Shown here: positions 1 through 11,400 of the stretch, piece by piece
Layout of the letters: the number at the start of each line of letters is the position of its first letter
Numbering within the stretch: position 1 is the first letter of the stretch
Assembly (NCBI GenBank): GCA_027604505.1
Contig: JADIIX010000174.1
Coordinates: 1 to 38,887, forward strand
Origin: Gonapodya sp. JEL0774
Taxonomy: Eukaryota > Monoblepharomycota > Monoblepharidomycetes > Monoblepharidales > Gonapodyaceae
Direction of reading: 5' to 3'
Length of the DNA: 38,887 nucleotides
The notes under the pieces: model-generated
The model's input: only the letters and a program-made list of their open reading frames with translations
Databases searched by the model: none
What the model was told of the DNA's origin: nothing
Position numbers and translations under genes: made by a program

Positions 1-100
1 GCCCACCACACAAAAAACCTCAACGGTGTTTTTCGCATAGAAACACGCCCACCCCCCGGCCAAACGTCGCCCCCCCACTCCCCCCCCACCCCCTTTTCAT

Positions 101-121
101 CCCCCCCCCCCCCCCCCCCCC
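101..121. repeat. 21-base poly-C run
   Basis: An uninterrupted run of 21 C inside the intron of Prp3, flanked by other C-rich tracts between 60 and 130. On the gene's strand it is poly-G, so it is not a polypyrimidine tract. Its length is likely to vary between reads and strains. Confidence 0.9.
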
Positions 122-147
122 TCCCCACATCGACCGAAATCACTTAC

Positions 148-1489
148 CCTGATCGCCCCCTCTCCTACCAACTCCAACTCCGCGTCCATTCCCGTCTTCT
201 TGACCGTCTCCGCGATCTCCTTCTTGAGTTTCTCGAGCTGGGCCTGCGCGCGCATCTTGTTGGCCTGGTGGATAAACGTTCCGGGTTCCACGAAGCTGAG
301 GGGTCGGGATTTGCGGGCAGAGGTGTTGGAGGAGGGGAGTAGGTAGGGGTTCTTGGGGGCGGCGGGGGCAGCGGGTTTGGAGGCGGTAGTGGCGAGGTGG
401 TGGGTTTTTTCGGCGAGGCGGAGGTTGGCCTGGTGGGGAAAGGAGGGGGATGAGGACGGGGATGCGAATGGGGATAGGATGGGATGGGAGCAGGGGGACA
501 TCGAAGATGGACAGGCTGAGAGATTGACAGAAACACAACGTGTTCTAACAGAAGACTCCTCCGTGACTCTTTATTGACTTGCGGATATTAAAATCACCGA
601 CCGTGCTCAAATGCCAATGTCGCCATTGCCCAAACGTCCCACAATCAACCCATCCACCGTGTTCCTTCCTGCTGGTGGCTCTCAATCCTCCTTGGTGAGT
701 CTATAACACCAAAGTTACTCACGGCGGTGGTCGCAAACGGCGCGGCTGGGACATTGAGTCTTGACGGGGGTCCTCTGGAGGAGGACTTGCCCGACTTTGC
801 AGCTGCAGAGGGCTCTTTACCCTCCAAGGCCGCCCTGAGAGAGGGATGAATGTCCATACCCAAGCCCCGTCCCTTGGCCGCGTTTTCGTCGGGCAGAGAC
901 AGGGAAGCAGGAACGGGGGTGGGTATGGAGGCCGTAGCCGAGGCGGCAGCTTTGGCCTGCTGCATTTTGAGAATCTTTTCTTTTGCTTCCTGGACTCTAC
1001 GGGCGATGTCCGCGGTGTTGACAGGTATGCCAGCTGCGGTGAGTGTGGGTACGGGAGTAGGCAAGGGGGGTGGAGTGGGGGTGCTAGGGGGAGCGGGCGG
1101 GGCTGCCGGGGGAGCAGCAGCCGAAGAAGACGAGGACAAGGCAGCGGGTTTGAGAGCGTTTGCATTTGCGGCCTTGATTGCAGCGAATCTGGCAGCGATT
1201 TCAGCGCGTTTCTGAGCGACAAGGGCGTCTGTCTGTGTGGTGTGTGTGGTGTATGTAGGGGATGGCATGTTTGTATGGGAGGGGTGTATGGGGTGTATGG
1301 GGGAGGGGGGGTGTATACGAAGGGGCAGAGGGATGAGTCAGCGGGAGTTGGAGTGTAGACTGCGGCAGAGACACTGACTGCGGACTGAGTCGCTGATGCT
1401 GCGGATGTCGGTGGTTGTGGCGCAGTAACTGCTTTCTGCTTCTTTGCATTTCTTTCGTCATCGCCTGCGTCCGGTGTCGATCGCTTCAT
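148..1489 (-). CDS. PRP3: U4/U6 snRNP protein Prp3 (partial, 3' end off window)
   Basis: Exons read complement(1319..1489, 723..1232, 148..429); both introns are GT-AG and phase 0, giving 321 residues before a third donor (GTAAGT at 147) leads off the window. Prp3 is a spliceosomal protein of the U4/U6.U5 tri-snRNP that contacts the U4/U6 duplex. Recognition rests on exon 3: a KNPYL motif, then RPLSFVEPGTF and the helix RAQAQLEKLKKEI followed by KTGMD, matching human PRPF3 (LRTKAQLEKLQAEI, ARKTGI). Exon 2 carries QKRAEIAARFAA and an Ala/Pro/Ser-rich stretch. The start at 1489 (MKRSTPDAG) opens a Lys-rich N terminus; the PWI domain of animal PRPF3 is not seen. The C-terminal Prp3 and DUF1115 regions must lie beyond position 1. 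Divergent from Vps37. Confidence 0.8.
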
Positions 1490-1842
1490 CCTTGGTTTTG
1501 TTCTCCCCTTGGAATGAACCACTGCCCTACCAAATATTGGATGGTGTTCGGTTGACCACAGCACAACCAGCACGAAAATGCTTCATCCCACATTCACTCC
1601 ATGCAATTATACCAATGTTTATGACTTGTACATTCCAGAATCGCGATCAAGTAACTCTAGAGCCACGAAAGAGCACCAGGCACTCGGGTGCTACACTACA
1701 CTAATCTCTTTTCTCGACCTGTTTTTTGCATTACCGCAAAAGAAAATGGTACGACTCATGGCCCCCATGACCGTCTGGTTGGCGTGAAGCGCTGGAGCAC
1801 GGGGAGCCCAGGGAATCTCAACAGACCTTCACACCCTGATCA
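1490..1842. promoter_or_regulatory. Shared upstream region of Prp3 and Vps37
   Basis: This 353-bp gap separates two divergent starts. A CCAAT pentamer lies at 1612-1616 on the + strand and another on the - strand (ATTGG at 1536-1540, about 50 bases from the Prp3 start). Short open frames here (for example around 1578-1787) show no family similarity. I read it as a bidirectional promoter; this is inference. Confidence 0.4.
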
Positions 1843-3778
1843 ATGACCACCGCACTACAACAACGGTACGCCGGAAACGACCCAGTTCAATGATGTCATC
1901 CGTGCCTCATCGTTCCTGCTGACATATTTTCACTCGACTGCCACTCCAACCGTTCCCTCAACATCGTCCTGCAATATCTCCACAGCCGACAAGACCAAAT
2001 CCAGACCGTGCTCAAAGAGATTAAGAACGTCAGAATTCTCATCCCAAATGAACGTTTCGAAATCAAATTCGCACTCCCGGCGCCGCTTGGAACCATTTTT
2101 GTCCTGTTTCTCAACTTGCCCCCAGACTTTCCAAACGTGAAACCCGTCCTCACTTTTCAAACACCCGTGAGCCACCCCCTTGTCAACTCTGATACCCGAC
2201 AAGTCACCGGAAAGCCCCAACTCTCGCAAGCATGGAATATCAACCAGAACTTGGGCAAGATCATTCGCGACTTGATCGAAGAGTTCCAAAGAAACCCTCC
2301 ATACGTCCTCGATGTCGGCCCTGTGGGTCCCTTGGATATGGTTTCTTCTGTGCCTGCTGGTCGCAACGGGCCATACCCTCCTGTACCCGACCGAATGTCT
2401 GCACCCAATGGTTACTCTGCCACACCTGCACCATACCTACAGCACCCGTTGCCCACCATGCCCCCATCGGATTTGGAAGACGATTTGCTCGTTCTCAACC
2501 AGATGAGGTGCGTGGGTTGGACAGACTGCCCAGTTTTGTGTGACCTTGACCTGGAGGAGAATACGGTTGTGTGATTGTTTGGATGTTGACTGGGCCAACC
2601 GATGGCCTGAAGAGGAATGGAATGATTGGTCATTCCAACTAGATATCGATGATTGGGATTGTTGACAGGTTCCTGGCTTGATAACTTCTTTTATTCTGAA
2701 TGGGTTGCCTTCTGAGCACCAGCAGTTGTTGGGACATCTCTTTCCGTATTGAGGGGGATTTGCACTTTGCCACGTGCAATAGGGATGTGAACGTTGCCTT
2801 TCCGCTCTTGCTTTTGTTGCGGGTCCAACTCTCACTATCTCGTCCCACCTGACCCTCCGGCCCCGACGACCACGCCATGCCCCCATTCTCGATTGTGCAG
2901 CGATTCCGACCTGCAAGAGCTGGTGGAAAGCGAAGACGCATTCACGGCATTGTTTGAGTCTTTGCCGAGGATTGAATCGATGAGAAGAACTCAGGAGAGG
3001 ATCACACAGCAGACTGAGAAGGTTGCCGGTGGGTACAGCTGAACGTCTTGAGGTAGTGCAAGACCGTGGAGCGGCGGTACGGACTTGAGAGTGCTTTGTG
3101 CAATGCAACCCACCGTGGTTGGACCAGGCTCATGTTGACAGCGGAGTGCGACTGCAACGCTCTCGCTCTTATCCCTCCCGTCTTTCTGATTCCCGCCCTA
3201 CGGCCTATTCTTACTGCCTCTCCTCCCTGTCGCACCTCAATGAAGCCGCCGCACTCGCCCTTGAACCCACCTACCGCACAACATACTCCTCGTTACGCAA
3301 CCAGTTGGAGCAGATCGAAGGGGGGAAGCGAGAGATGGGAGAAATGCTTGGGAAGCAGAGAGTGGAGATGGGGGTGAGTTGAGTCAGAATGAGAAGTGAA
3401 GGGCAGTTTGGATCAGGCTGTGGGGAGTGGGCCGTGAAGTTTGGGTTTGATGGCCAGTCCACGACGTTTTGTGGCTTGCAGAACAATGCAATGAGTTGCT
3501 TGGATATTGGAGTGCCCGTTCCTCATTCTCCTTCTACAACTCAGAAATTCTCCGTCCCCAACCTCCTCACGGCCCTCTCTCGCGAAGTTGAGGATGCCGA
3601 CAAACAATCTCGGGACATTATCCAGTCCTTCCTCCAACCGGGTCACGGGGACGAGAGAATCACGTTTGACGAATTTTTGAGGCAGTACAGGGAAGCCAGA
3701 AAGCTGTATCACCTGAGAAGAGCGAAGATGGAGATGTTGCAGAGGGGGACAGGAGGAGTCGGTGGGAGAGGCAGGTAG
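1843..3778 (+). CDS. VPS37: ESCRT-I subunit Vps37 (VPS37A-type, UEV + Mod(r))
   Basis: Exons 1843..1865, 1986..2507, 2901..3032, 3142..3373 and 3482..3778 give 401 residues. The product acts in ESCRT-I, sorting ubiquitylated cargo at endosomes. Residues about 1-110 form an inactive E2-like UEV domain: ALQQRRQDQIQ, a FPNVKPVL core and NLGKIIRDLIEEF align with human VPS37A. The Mod(r) domain follows at about 180-390 (SDLQELVESEDAF, HLNEAAALALEP, LLTALSREVEDADKQS, FLRQYREARKLYHLRRAK), the region that binds the other ESCRT-I subunits. The 23-bp first exon was chosen because MTTALQQR then joins the helix in frame. The third intron (donor GG|GTACAG at 3033) is the least certain junction. Intron 2 is unusually long at 393 bp. 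Confidence 0.85.
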
Positions 3779-3864
3779 AATGGAGGGGGGTGACAGCCAT
3801 GCCGAGGGTGCCAGGAGAGACAGTACAGTCCTCTAATATTCTGAGTTTATATCCTACATATACC

Positions 3865-6800
3865 CTAGAATTTTGCCAATAATCGATCTAGTTCGGTATA
3901 TACTATATGAGTATTGATTTCCCGGTTCTGAAACGAGGAGAACAGGCTTTCGGCACCACCAATGACGTTGCTTTCGCCAAGGAGCGTTGAGAGGAGCGCT
4001 GTTCAGAGATAGTAGGGAGTCAGTGCGGGAACGAAGGGTGACGAAGGGGACGAAGGGGATTAATACACGGCAAGGGATGAGCGACAACCGAGGTGACGTG
4101 AGTATCACCATCCTACAAGCTGGCGTAGTGCACCAACTCACCGGTCATCTTCGACTTCAATCTCACCCACGCTTCGGATCTTGCAAGTTCCTTTTGCATC
4201 GTGGTGCGTTCAGGTTGGCTGCTGTCACCACTGAGTTTTCGACCTTGCGGCCAGAAGCTCTCCAAAGCGCGATCCAAGACTCCAGAGAGATTTTTCTCGT
4301 TAGTGTGCTCTTTAAGGCGGATGTTGAAATAGCTTGGTGGAAGAATGATGGTTGCGAGTAGTGAATTTTATGTGAACGAGGGTCCTCGGGGGGTGACAGA
4401 ATTTTATCGAACAAACATACCGGTCAATCATCTCCCCAAACACCTGTTGTAGTAAGATTGCAACCGCTTGCTTCCGAAACCAATTGCCCGATCCGTTCAA
4501 ATCGAACACTTCCACAATCAAGCTAAATAACCCGACCGCGGGCCCTCGTGCCATTGGTGTGGTCGAGTGGGGCAAGGGCGATTGTTCCTTTGAAAGACTG
4601 GTGGTGTTTGAAGCAACAGTTTTGCCAAGGCGTTTGGCAGCTTTCCTTTCCCGAAACATTGTGTCGGCAGATTGTTTGCCCAAGAGAAATACGGCGAGAT
4701 CTTCGGAAGTCGTTCTTATAGCGGGTACTAGGAGCAATTCCTTTGGCAATTTCAAGAACAGATGTTTGCGAGACACACTATCAACAGCCCACAACACGAC
4801 AAAAAATATCTCACATCCAAATAATTCTGTAACAACGCCCTCCTCGCCCCAGCAATCTCGTGCTTGGACTTCAGAAGCTCTGAGAACACGGAAATTTCAG
4901 GCACTGTTCGAAACATCATCGTGGAAGGGAATCTCCTCCGGAGTTCTCTGTGCAAAACAAGAAACTCCTTGTACGACCGAGATACCGCACAGGTATCGGA
5001 CAAGCCTTCTACAACGGTTCTTATGAGAAAATTGTTCGGGCCTTTCTGATCGTCGGATTCGACATTGCAGCCACAAATGATGGGGCCGCGGGACTTGGGC
5101 AATGTTCGTTAAAGAATGAGCCTTTCTGTCTTGATTGAACAATTGCTATGAAGATTCAACTTACAGCTGATATGTGGGGCCTAGAAAATGACTTCAAGTG
5201 CCCCTTTTCAAGAACTTGCTGTGACGAACTGGCGGAATGAACTAAAGTATCACCTATTTCTCGATTGGGCTTAGGCAGCGTATCGAGTTCAAACGTCGTG
5301 GTACGTGACTTCTTAGAGATGCGTTTGCTTCGGCCACTGTGCGACAAACTCGAGCTCTTCAATATGACGTGAGGGGATTCATGGTTATCACTTCCATTGG
5401 TACCGATGCTTGTAAAGGAGTTGGAAGACGTGCCCAGAATCTCGGATGATGCTGCACAAATCAGGGAGAGCAAACAGATTCGAAGTGGCATTTGGTTGTT
5501 AACTAGGAACGAGACGACCCACGATGTCCTTCGCCCCGGGGATTCAGACCTTGACCATACTGAAACCACGCAGGACTCCGAAAAAAAGTGGGCATGTCTT
5601 CCTGCTCCAGAATGTAAGTCAGCTCCCTGTTCAAACTGACAAAGAACTCCAAAATATCTCGCCGCCGGTCATCCCATGCGCTCTTTTCAGCGGCCTCTAC
5701 GACGCTTGCAGTGAGTGGATCCAGTTGTCGGAAGACCAGGCCCCTCCGTTGATGCTCACTCCATAACAGCACGATCTCGTTCCACCGAGACGGATCAATG
5801 CCGATTAGGTCCCGTGCACCGTCACTGAGGACTTCCATGACTTGTGCAAACGCAGTCCATTGTACTTCATCCACGTCTTCATTCACATCCAGCGGTAGAT
5901 TGGCCTGAGTGAGAATTTGCCAAACATGAATGAAAACAGTCTTGTTTTCCAGGTCGAGAAATTTCTCAAATAATGCAAACGCCTGCTTGTTACGGTATAA
6001 GTCTACTAGAGAAGCGAAGTTACCATCGTCCCTAAGAACAGTTGCGTCTATTTCGGTCGAACACTGTGCACAACGCTCAGTAAAACGAACCCACGTAATC
6101 CCAACTTTCCAATCTTCCTCAGTTTTTCAATTTTGCGTTCGATTCGCTTCTCTGCGACCTCTAGTCGATTTACGTAAACTCGCACGCCAGCTAAATTATC
6201 CCGAAATGCGTTTTTCGTGTTGGAAGGTTGACCCTCCATTTCAGCTAGCCATGGCGCAATTGCAACAAATTGACTTCTACCGATTTCTAGGTATTGAGAT
6301 CGCGCGGTTTTAGGAACTCACCCACGAGCTTTTTTTGAGCAGCGAGTTCTGTTTCAATGTTGCTTTGGATAAGTTCTGCTTCTATCAGGTCTTCACAGTC
6401 TTTTATGAAGTCGAGGAACTCCTCGAAAGTTTGGAACTTGAGAAGCGATTGGTCGTGGAGTCGGATGTTCAAGTTAATTTTTGAGCGCTCTTCGAACCGC
6501 AACAACGACTCCTGGATGCCAATTATCTCTCCCCTAAAGTGAAGCATGCCCAACGCGAGAGTTGGCTATAGACACCATACTTTCGGGACAACAACAGTCT
6601 CACCGTTGCAGCAGTGGAGACTCAGACTGAACGAGAGCAGGAGAATGCCCCAAGTCTCAATTCACCTGAACAGACGTGTTGCTGAGAAAAACCTACCAGA
6701 GAGATAATGGTTTGATTCCAAAAATCTGGTTCCGTGATCTTTTCGAGCAATGGCTGCAATATCTTGCAGACAATAATCTCTCGAACGAGAGATATCACAA

Positions 6801-7503
6801 GAGCACTCTGTCTTTCAGCTTCGGGCATGACGACGTGAAGAATTTTTGCAAGACTGCCCCTCAGATGAAAGCATTCCGCCTCCGTGCGATTCCCGAACCT
6901 CGTAACAACAGGGTGAAGATTCCCGCCACGATAAAAGCGCTCCAAATTCCTGTTTTCGAGAGTGTGAGCTTCCAACCTTTGTCTGTTAAGAACACTAGAG
7001 CTGAGGAGGCGTCTTTCGGCTCGTTTTGTCTCTGCAACATGTTCAGTAATCGCGGGTAGGAGTTCATCCGATATGTAACGTGCCCAGTCTACAGTTAGTA
7101 TCCGCCGAAGGAGCGCTCCGACTGATATCACAACTTTGTCTTGAACAGACTGAAGAAATTTCTTCTCTTCTGAAAGCTCCCCGTACCATGGGACCAAAAA
7201 CTCGGCAGTTATTTTGCTTGCGAGCTTTCGCAGAGGCTTTTCAAATCCTTCCCCGTTCGGCACGTTCCTATGTCCTGCGGCCCTTTCTGATTGGTTTGCA
7301 GATTGACGTTCCTGTAAAATGTGTCCATACAGCTTTCTTAGTGGTGGGAGCTGCCTCAGTGACTCCCTCTCCGTCGTGCTCAAATCGAATTTGAGCCGAC
7401 TTGGTGGATTCGCAATGAGAAAAGCAAGTAGAGCCGTGACAGAGATGCCAACAACAGTTAAGGCTGCTCCGATCACTCCAGCTGTGAGTTCTGAGAGAAT
7501 CAT
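3865..7503 (-). CDS. Sorting nexin with TM, PXA, RGS, PX and Nexin_C domains (Mdm1/SNX13 family)
   Basis: Ten exons, complement(6697..7503, 6604..6626, 6322..6533, 6174..6244, 5523..6063, 5165..5451, 4815..5093, 4421..4740, 4142..4332, 3865..3998), give 954 residues, the usual size for SNX13 or Mdm1. Order: hydrophobic N-terminal anchor (about 5-30), PXA domain (about 95-270), RGS-like domain (about 375-540, starting LRDDGNFASLVDLYR), Ser-rich linker, PX domain (about 650-765, with RSYKEFLVLHRELRRRFP and ELLLVPAIRTTSEDLAVFL) and Nexin_C (about 808-950, ending NREINTHIVYTELDRLL). Family members tether the ER to endosomes or vacuole/lipid droplets; the PX domain binds phosphoinositides. The exon 3-4-5 joints are uncertain: acceptors at 6245 and 6287 are both in frame, and the exon 4 donor (GTAAAT at 6173) has alternatives. 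Tail to tail with Vps37. Confidence 0.88.
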
Positions 7504-7650
7504 ATGGGTTATGCTGTGCTGCGTCAGTGATAACTAGCAACCACTCCTTCAGGCCTTGTTCAGGATTCACAAAAACCACATGTATTTGTTGGAAGAAGAG
7601 GATAATGTTATACACATGCAACAATCGAAAATACGGAAGATGATGAGAAA

Positions 7651-8218
7651 TCATGGATGATGTGCGCTTTCGTCCAGCAAACTGCGAAGGTACTGGACGC
7701 GCGACTCCAAATCTGCTTTCTGTTGCACAAGATCATCTACGTGCTGAATCGCCATATTCAGCAAGTCACTTTCGGAGCGTCGCGATTCGGCAGCCCCCGG
7801 GATTAGTTCTGAGTGAACAAACGAAAGGACAAATACCCCAGCAAGACGGTCACCCGGATCATCACCAACGAACAGAAGTGAGAGCATTGTAAATATCATG
7901 CATCAGCTGTGCCTGGTGCAAGTAACTGTTCGGAGCCTGCTGGGACTCACGAATGAGCTCTGAGAATCCTTTGCGGATCTGATTCCTCCGCTTCTTCTCA
8001 CTGTTCAGATGATTCCTCTTCTTCTCAATCTCCGTAAGAAATCGTCCGTTTCCATTTTGCCGCTGGCTCCCCTCGTCGTCGTCGATGGAGGTCTCGTCGT
8101 CAGAGCTCCCCTCATGGTCAGATTTTGGCTGCCGTGATAGTGCTGATCGTTTCTTCTTCGAGTCATTTTCGTAGTTAGCATGAGCTTCGCCTTGCTTTGG
8201 TGATTCGTCTGCAGCCAT
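7651..8218 (-). CDS. bHLH-leucine zipper transcription factor (MAX/MLX-like)
   Basis: Two exons, complement(7951..8218, 7651..7808), give 141 residues. After an acidic, Ser-rich N terminus comes a basic region RNHLNSEKKRRNQIRKGF with the His-Glu-Arg pattern of class B factors that read CACGTG E-boxes. Helix 1 and loop cross the intron (GFSELI then QLIPGAAESRRS), followed by helix 2 (SDLLNMAIQHVDDLV) and a short zipper (residues about 118-138). The splice joins C to AA in phase 1 and restores a normal bHLH length. Start MAADES at 8218 is preferred; the frame is open up to 8305. No transactivation domain is visible, so like MAX it probably works as a dimer partner. Divergent from the ValRS gene. 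Confidence 0.82.
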
Positions 8219-8477
8219 GTGAAACTTTGCCCGTGCCTTGTTTTGGCTTCGCTTTGGTTCCGCCGTGCCCCATGGCCCATCATTACATCTTTTCCACCCT
8301 CTCACACAAACCCTGGCCTTCCATCAACGCATTATTGCGCGCCAACTGTTCACTGCTGTGTGCATTCCATCGCAGACTCATCTCACTCTCGGTGCAGCCC
8401 AATTTCGCGCGTCATCGATCTCCCGACCAATAGCTTCACCTTCGGCTCCATTCTCAGTTCAACGAAAGTTACTGTCG
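8219..8477. promoter_or_regulatory. Divergent promoter region, bHLH / ValRS-eEF1B
   Basis: A 259-bp gap between two start codons facing apart. A CCAAT pentamer is at 8427-8431, about 47 bases before the ValRS start. No other element can be named with confidence. Confidence 0.4.
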
Positions 8478-11400
8478 ATGAACGGAGGCACGGTAAACGG
8501 AACTAAGGACTCAGAGAATCCGGATGGGGCAACTAAATCAAAGAATGCATTGAAAAACGAGGAGAAAAAGAAGGCAAAGCAGGAAAAAGCTGCGATGAAA
8601 CAGCAGAAGGGAGAGGAGAAGAAGCAGCAACCGGCGGTAAGGTAGCTCGTCCTATATCGATTCTTTGAAGTGAATTTATTGAGCTCTTTACTGTCACAAA
8701 CCCCAGTCGTCTGCCGAGCCCAAAGCCAAACCGAAGAAAGATGGTGTTTCAGCTGCTGTGGAGGAATTTGTGAATACCACCCCTCGCGGTGCCAAGAAAG
8801 GTATTTTTCACTTTGAGTGATTCCAAGGCGTTTCTGATCCCCATTCTTTGCACATATCGCCTCCGGTACCTTTGGTGCAAAGATCTCTCTGCCCCCATGG
8901 CATCCTCTTACAACCCCAAAGCTGTCGAAGCGGCCTGGTACTCGTGGTGGGAGGAATCTGGGTACTTCAAGCCGCAGCTGACTCCCGAGGGAGACTCTCG
9001 GAATGAGGGCACGTGAGACCCATCCCCTGTTAAAGCGACGAGTGTATTCCGCTGATTGAAATCGCTCTACGGATTCACGCAGTTTCGTCATCGCTATTCC
9101 TCCGCCAAATGTCACGGGCTCCCTTCACTTGGGACACGCTCTCACCAACTCTATTCAGGACACCATGACGCGATGGTTCGTTCCCTTTTTAGGGTTCTTT
9201 CAGTTTGGAGTTCCTTCCAAAGATTTGGAATGTCTTTTAGGAACCGTATGAAGGGGAAAACCGTGCTTTGGAACCCCGGTTGCGACCATGCTGGTATCGC
9301 CACTCAGGTTGTTGTGGAAAAGAAACTATGGAAGGAGCAGAAAAAGACCCGTCACGATTTGGGGAGAGAAGAGTTCTTGAAGGAAGTGTGGAGGTGGAAG
9401 GATGAGTAGGTTTTGAAACGAGCGAGTGGAATGGTTTGGTGGAGTTTCACTTATTTGACATTGGCTCGTGTCTCACAGGTCTGGTGGTCGAATTTACGAG
9501 CAGTTGCGACGTCTTGGTGGATCTTTTGACTGGGATCGTGCTAGATTCACAATGGACCCAGTGAGTAGTTGTTTTCGGCATTCGCCGTTCTGTTTCTGAG
9601 TTTTTTTTTTTTTTTGGCTCCAGATGCTTGTGAAAGCGGTCAATGAAGCATTCATTCGATTACACGAAGAAGGCATTATATACCGTGAGAACAAACTGGT
9701 GAACTGGTGCACGTCACTCAAGACGGCGTTGTCTAACCTGGAGGTGGAGAATGAGGAGATTGACAAAAGAACCATGAAGAGTGTGCCAGACCATGACCCT
9801 AACCGCAAGTACGAGTTTGGCGTGATCGCAAAGTTCGCGTACCCTCTTGAAAGCGGTGATGGGGAGATTGTGGTTGCAACAACCCGTTTGGAGACTATGC
9901 TGGGAGACACAGCAGTAGCTGTTCACCCCACAGATGAACGCTACAAGCATTTGCACGGAAGTTTTGTTGTTCACCCACTCAATGGACGTAAGATACCCAT
10001 AATTGCGGACGAGATGGTCGACCCGGCATTTGGAACTGGGGCGGTGAAGATTACACCTGCACACGACTACGCAGACTACGAAACAGGAAAGCGACACAAC
10101 CTTCCATTTATCAACATTTTGAATGAAGACGGATCTTTGAATGAGAATGGAGCACCTTACACTGTGAGGCGCGTTCCAGTTTCAGTATCTTAACATAAGT
10201 AAACGTTCCTTGTTTGATTCGAACAGGGTCAGAAGCGATTTGACGTGAGAGTAGCAATTGAGAAGGAATTGACCGCGAGGGGCTTGTTCCGTGGAAAAGA
10301 TCCACATAAAATGATGCTCCCGATCTGCGAGTAAGTGGTTGGCACCCCTTTTGAGCCCAACTCGTCATTTGACGCACAGCGTGTAGTCGCTCTAAGAATA
10401 TTGTGGAGCCCTTGATGAAACCACAGTGGTGGGTGAGGAGCCAGCCCCTTGCTGTCCCAGCGATGGAAGTGAGTGGTCTTGAAACTGATATTTCTGGTGC
10501 ACATAAACGTGAACATGGTGTTGTCAGGCCGTACGAGATGGTTCGTTGAAGATTCAACCTATTTCTTCAGAGAAAGAATGGTTCGCCTGGCTGCAGAACA
10601 TTCAGGACTGGTGGGTGAATCAATTGCCAAACACATGACAGTCCCACACTTCACCATTGTGTCGTGAAAGGTGTATTTCCCGGCAATTATGGTGGGGCCA
10701 CCGTGTACCTGCCTACCTGGTAAAAGTCGACGGTCAAAGTGTGAGTACCATTTGGACGGACCCATGCTGCGCACCAACACCATACTCACTTTATCCTACA
10801 ATCAATCCAGACTGCGGGAGAAACTTGGGTTTCTGCACACTCAAAGGAAGAGGCACTGAAGAAGGCGATGGCGAAGTTTCCCGACATCCTGCCATCCAGA
10901 CTAACACTCGAACAAGATCCGGACGTCCTTGACACTTGGTTCAGCTCTGGCCTGTGGCCATTCTCTATCTTTGGTTGGCCGGACAAGACAGAGGACATGC
11001 GTTTGTTCTACCCGACCAGTCTCTTGGAGACTGGTTGGGACATTCTATTCTTTTGGGTGGCTCGTATGGTTATGATGGGAATTAAACTCACTGGTCAGCT
11101 ACCATTTAACAACGTGTTCTGTCACGCCATGGTGCGGGATCGTGATGGACGCAAAATGAGTAAAAGCTTGGGAAATGTGGTGGATCCGATCTCCGTGATT
11201 GAGGGAATCTCACTCGAAGAACTTCATAGAACCCTTCTGACTGGAAATTTGGACCCAAGGGAAGTTGAAAAAGCGAAAGACAACCAAAAAAAGACCTTTC
11301 CAAAGGGCATTCCGGAGTGTGGAACGGACGCCCTGCGCTTCACCCTATGTGCTTACACTTCGACCGGTGAGCTGACGTCCTAATTCTGTCATTTCATGTA

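Noticed and set aside
5503..5522. Continuation of sorting-nexin exon 5 past 5523
   Set aside because: It runs to a stop; the donor C|GTGGGT at 5522 with the acceptor at 5452 keeps phase.
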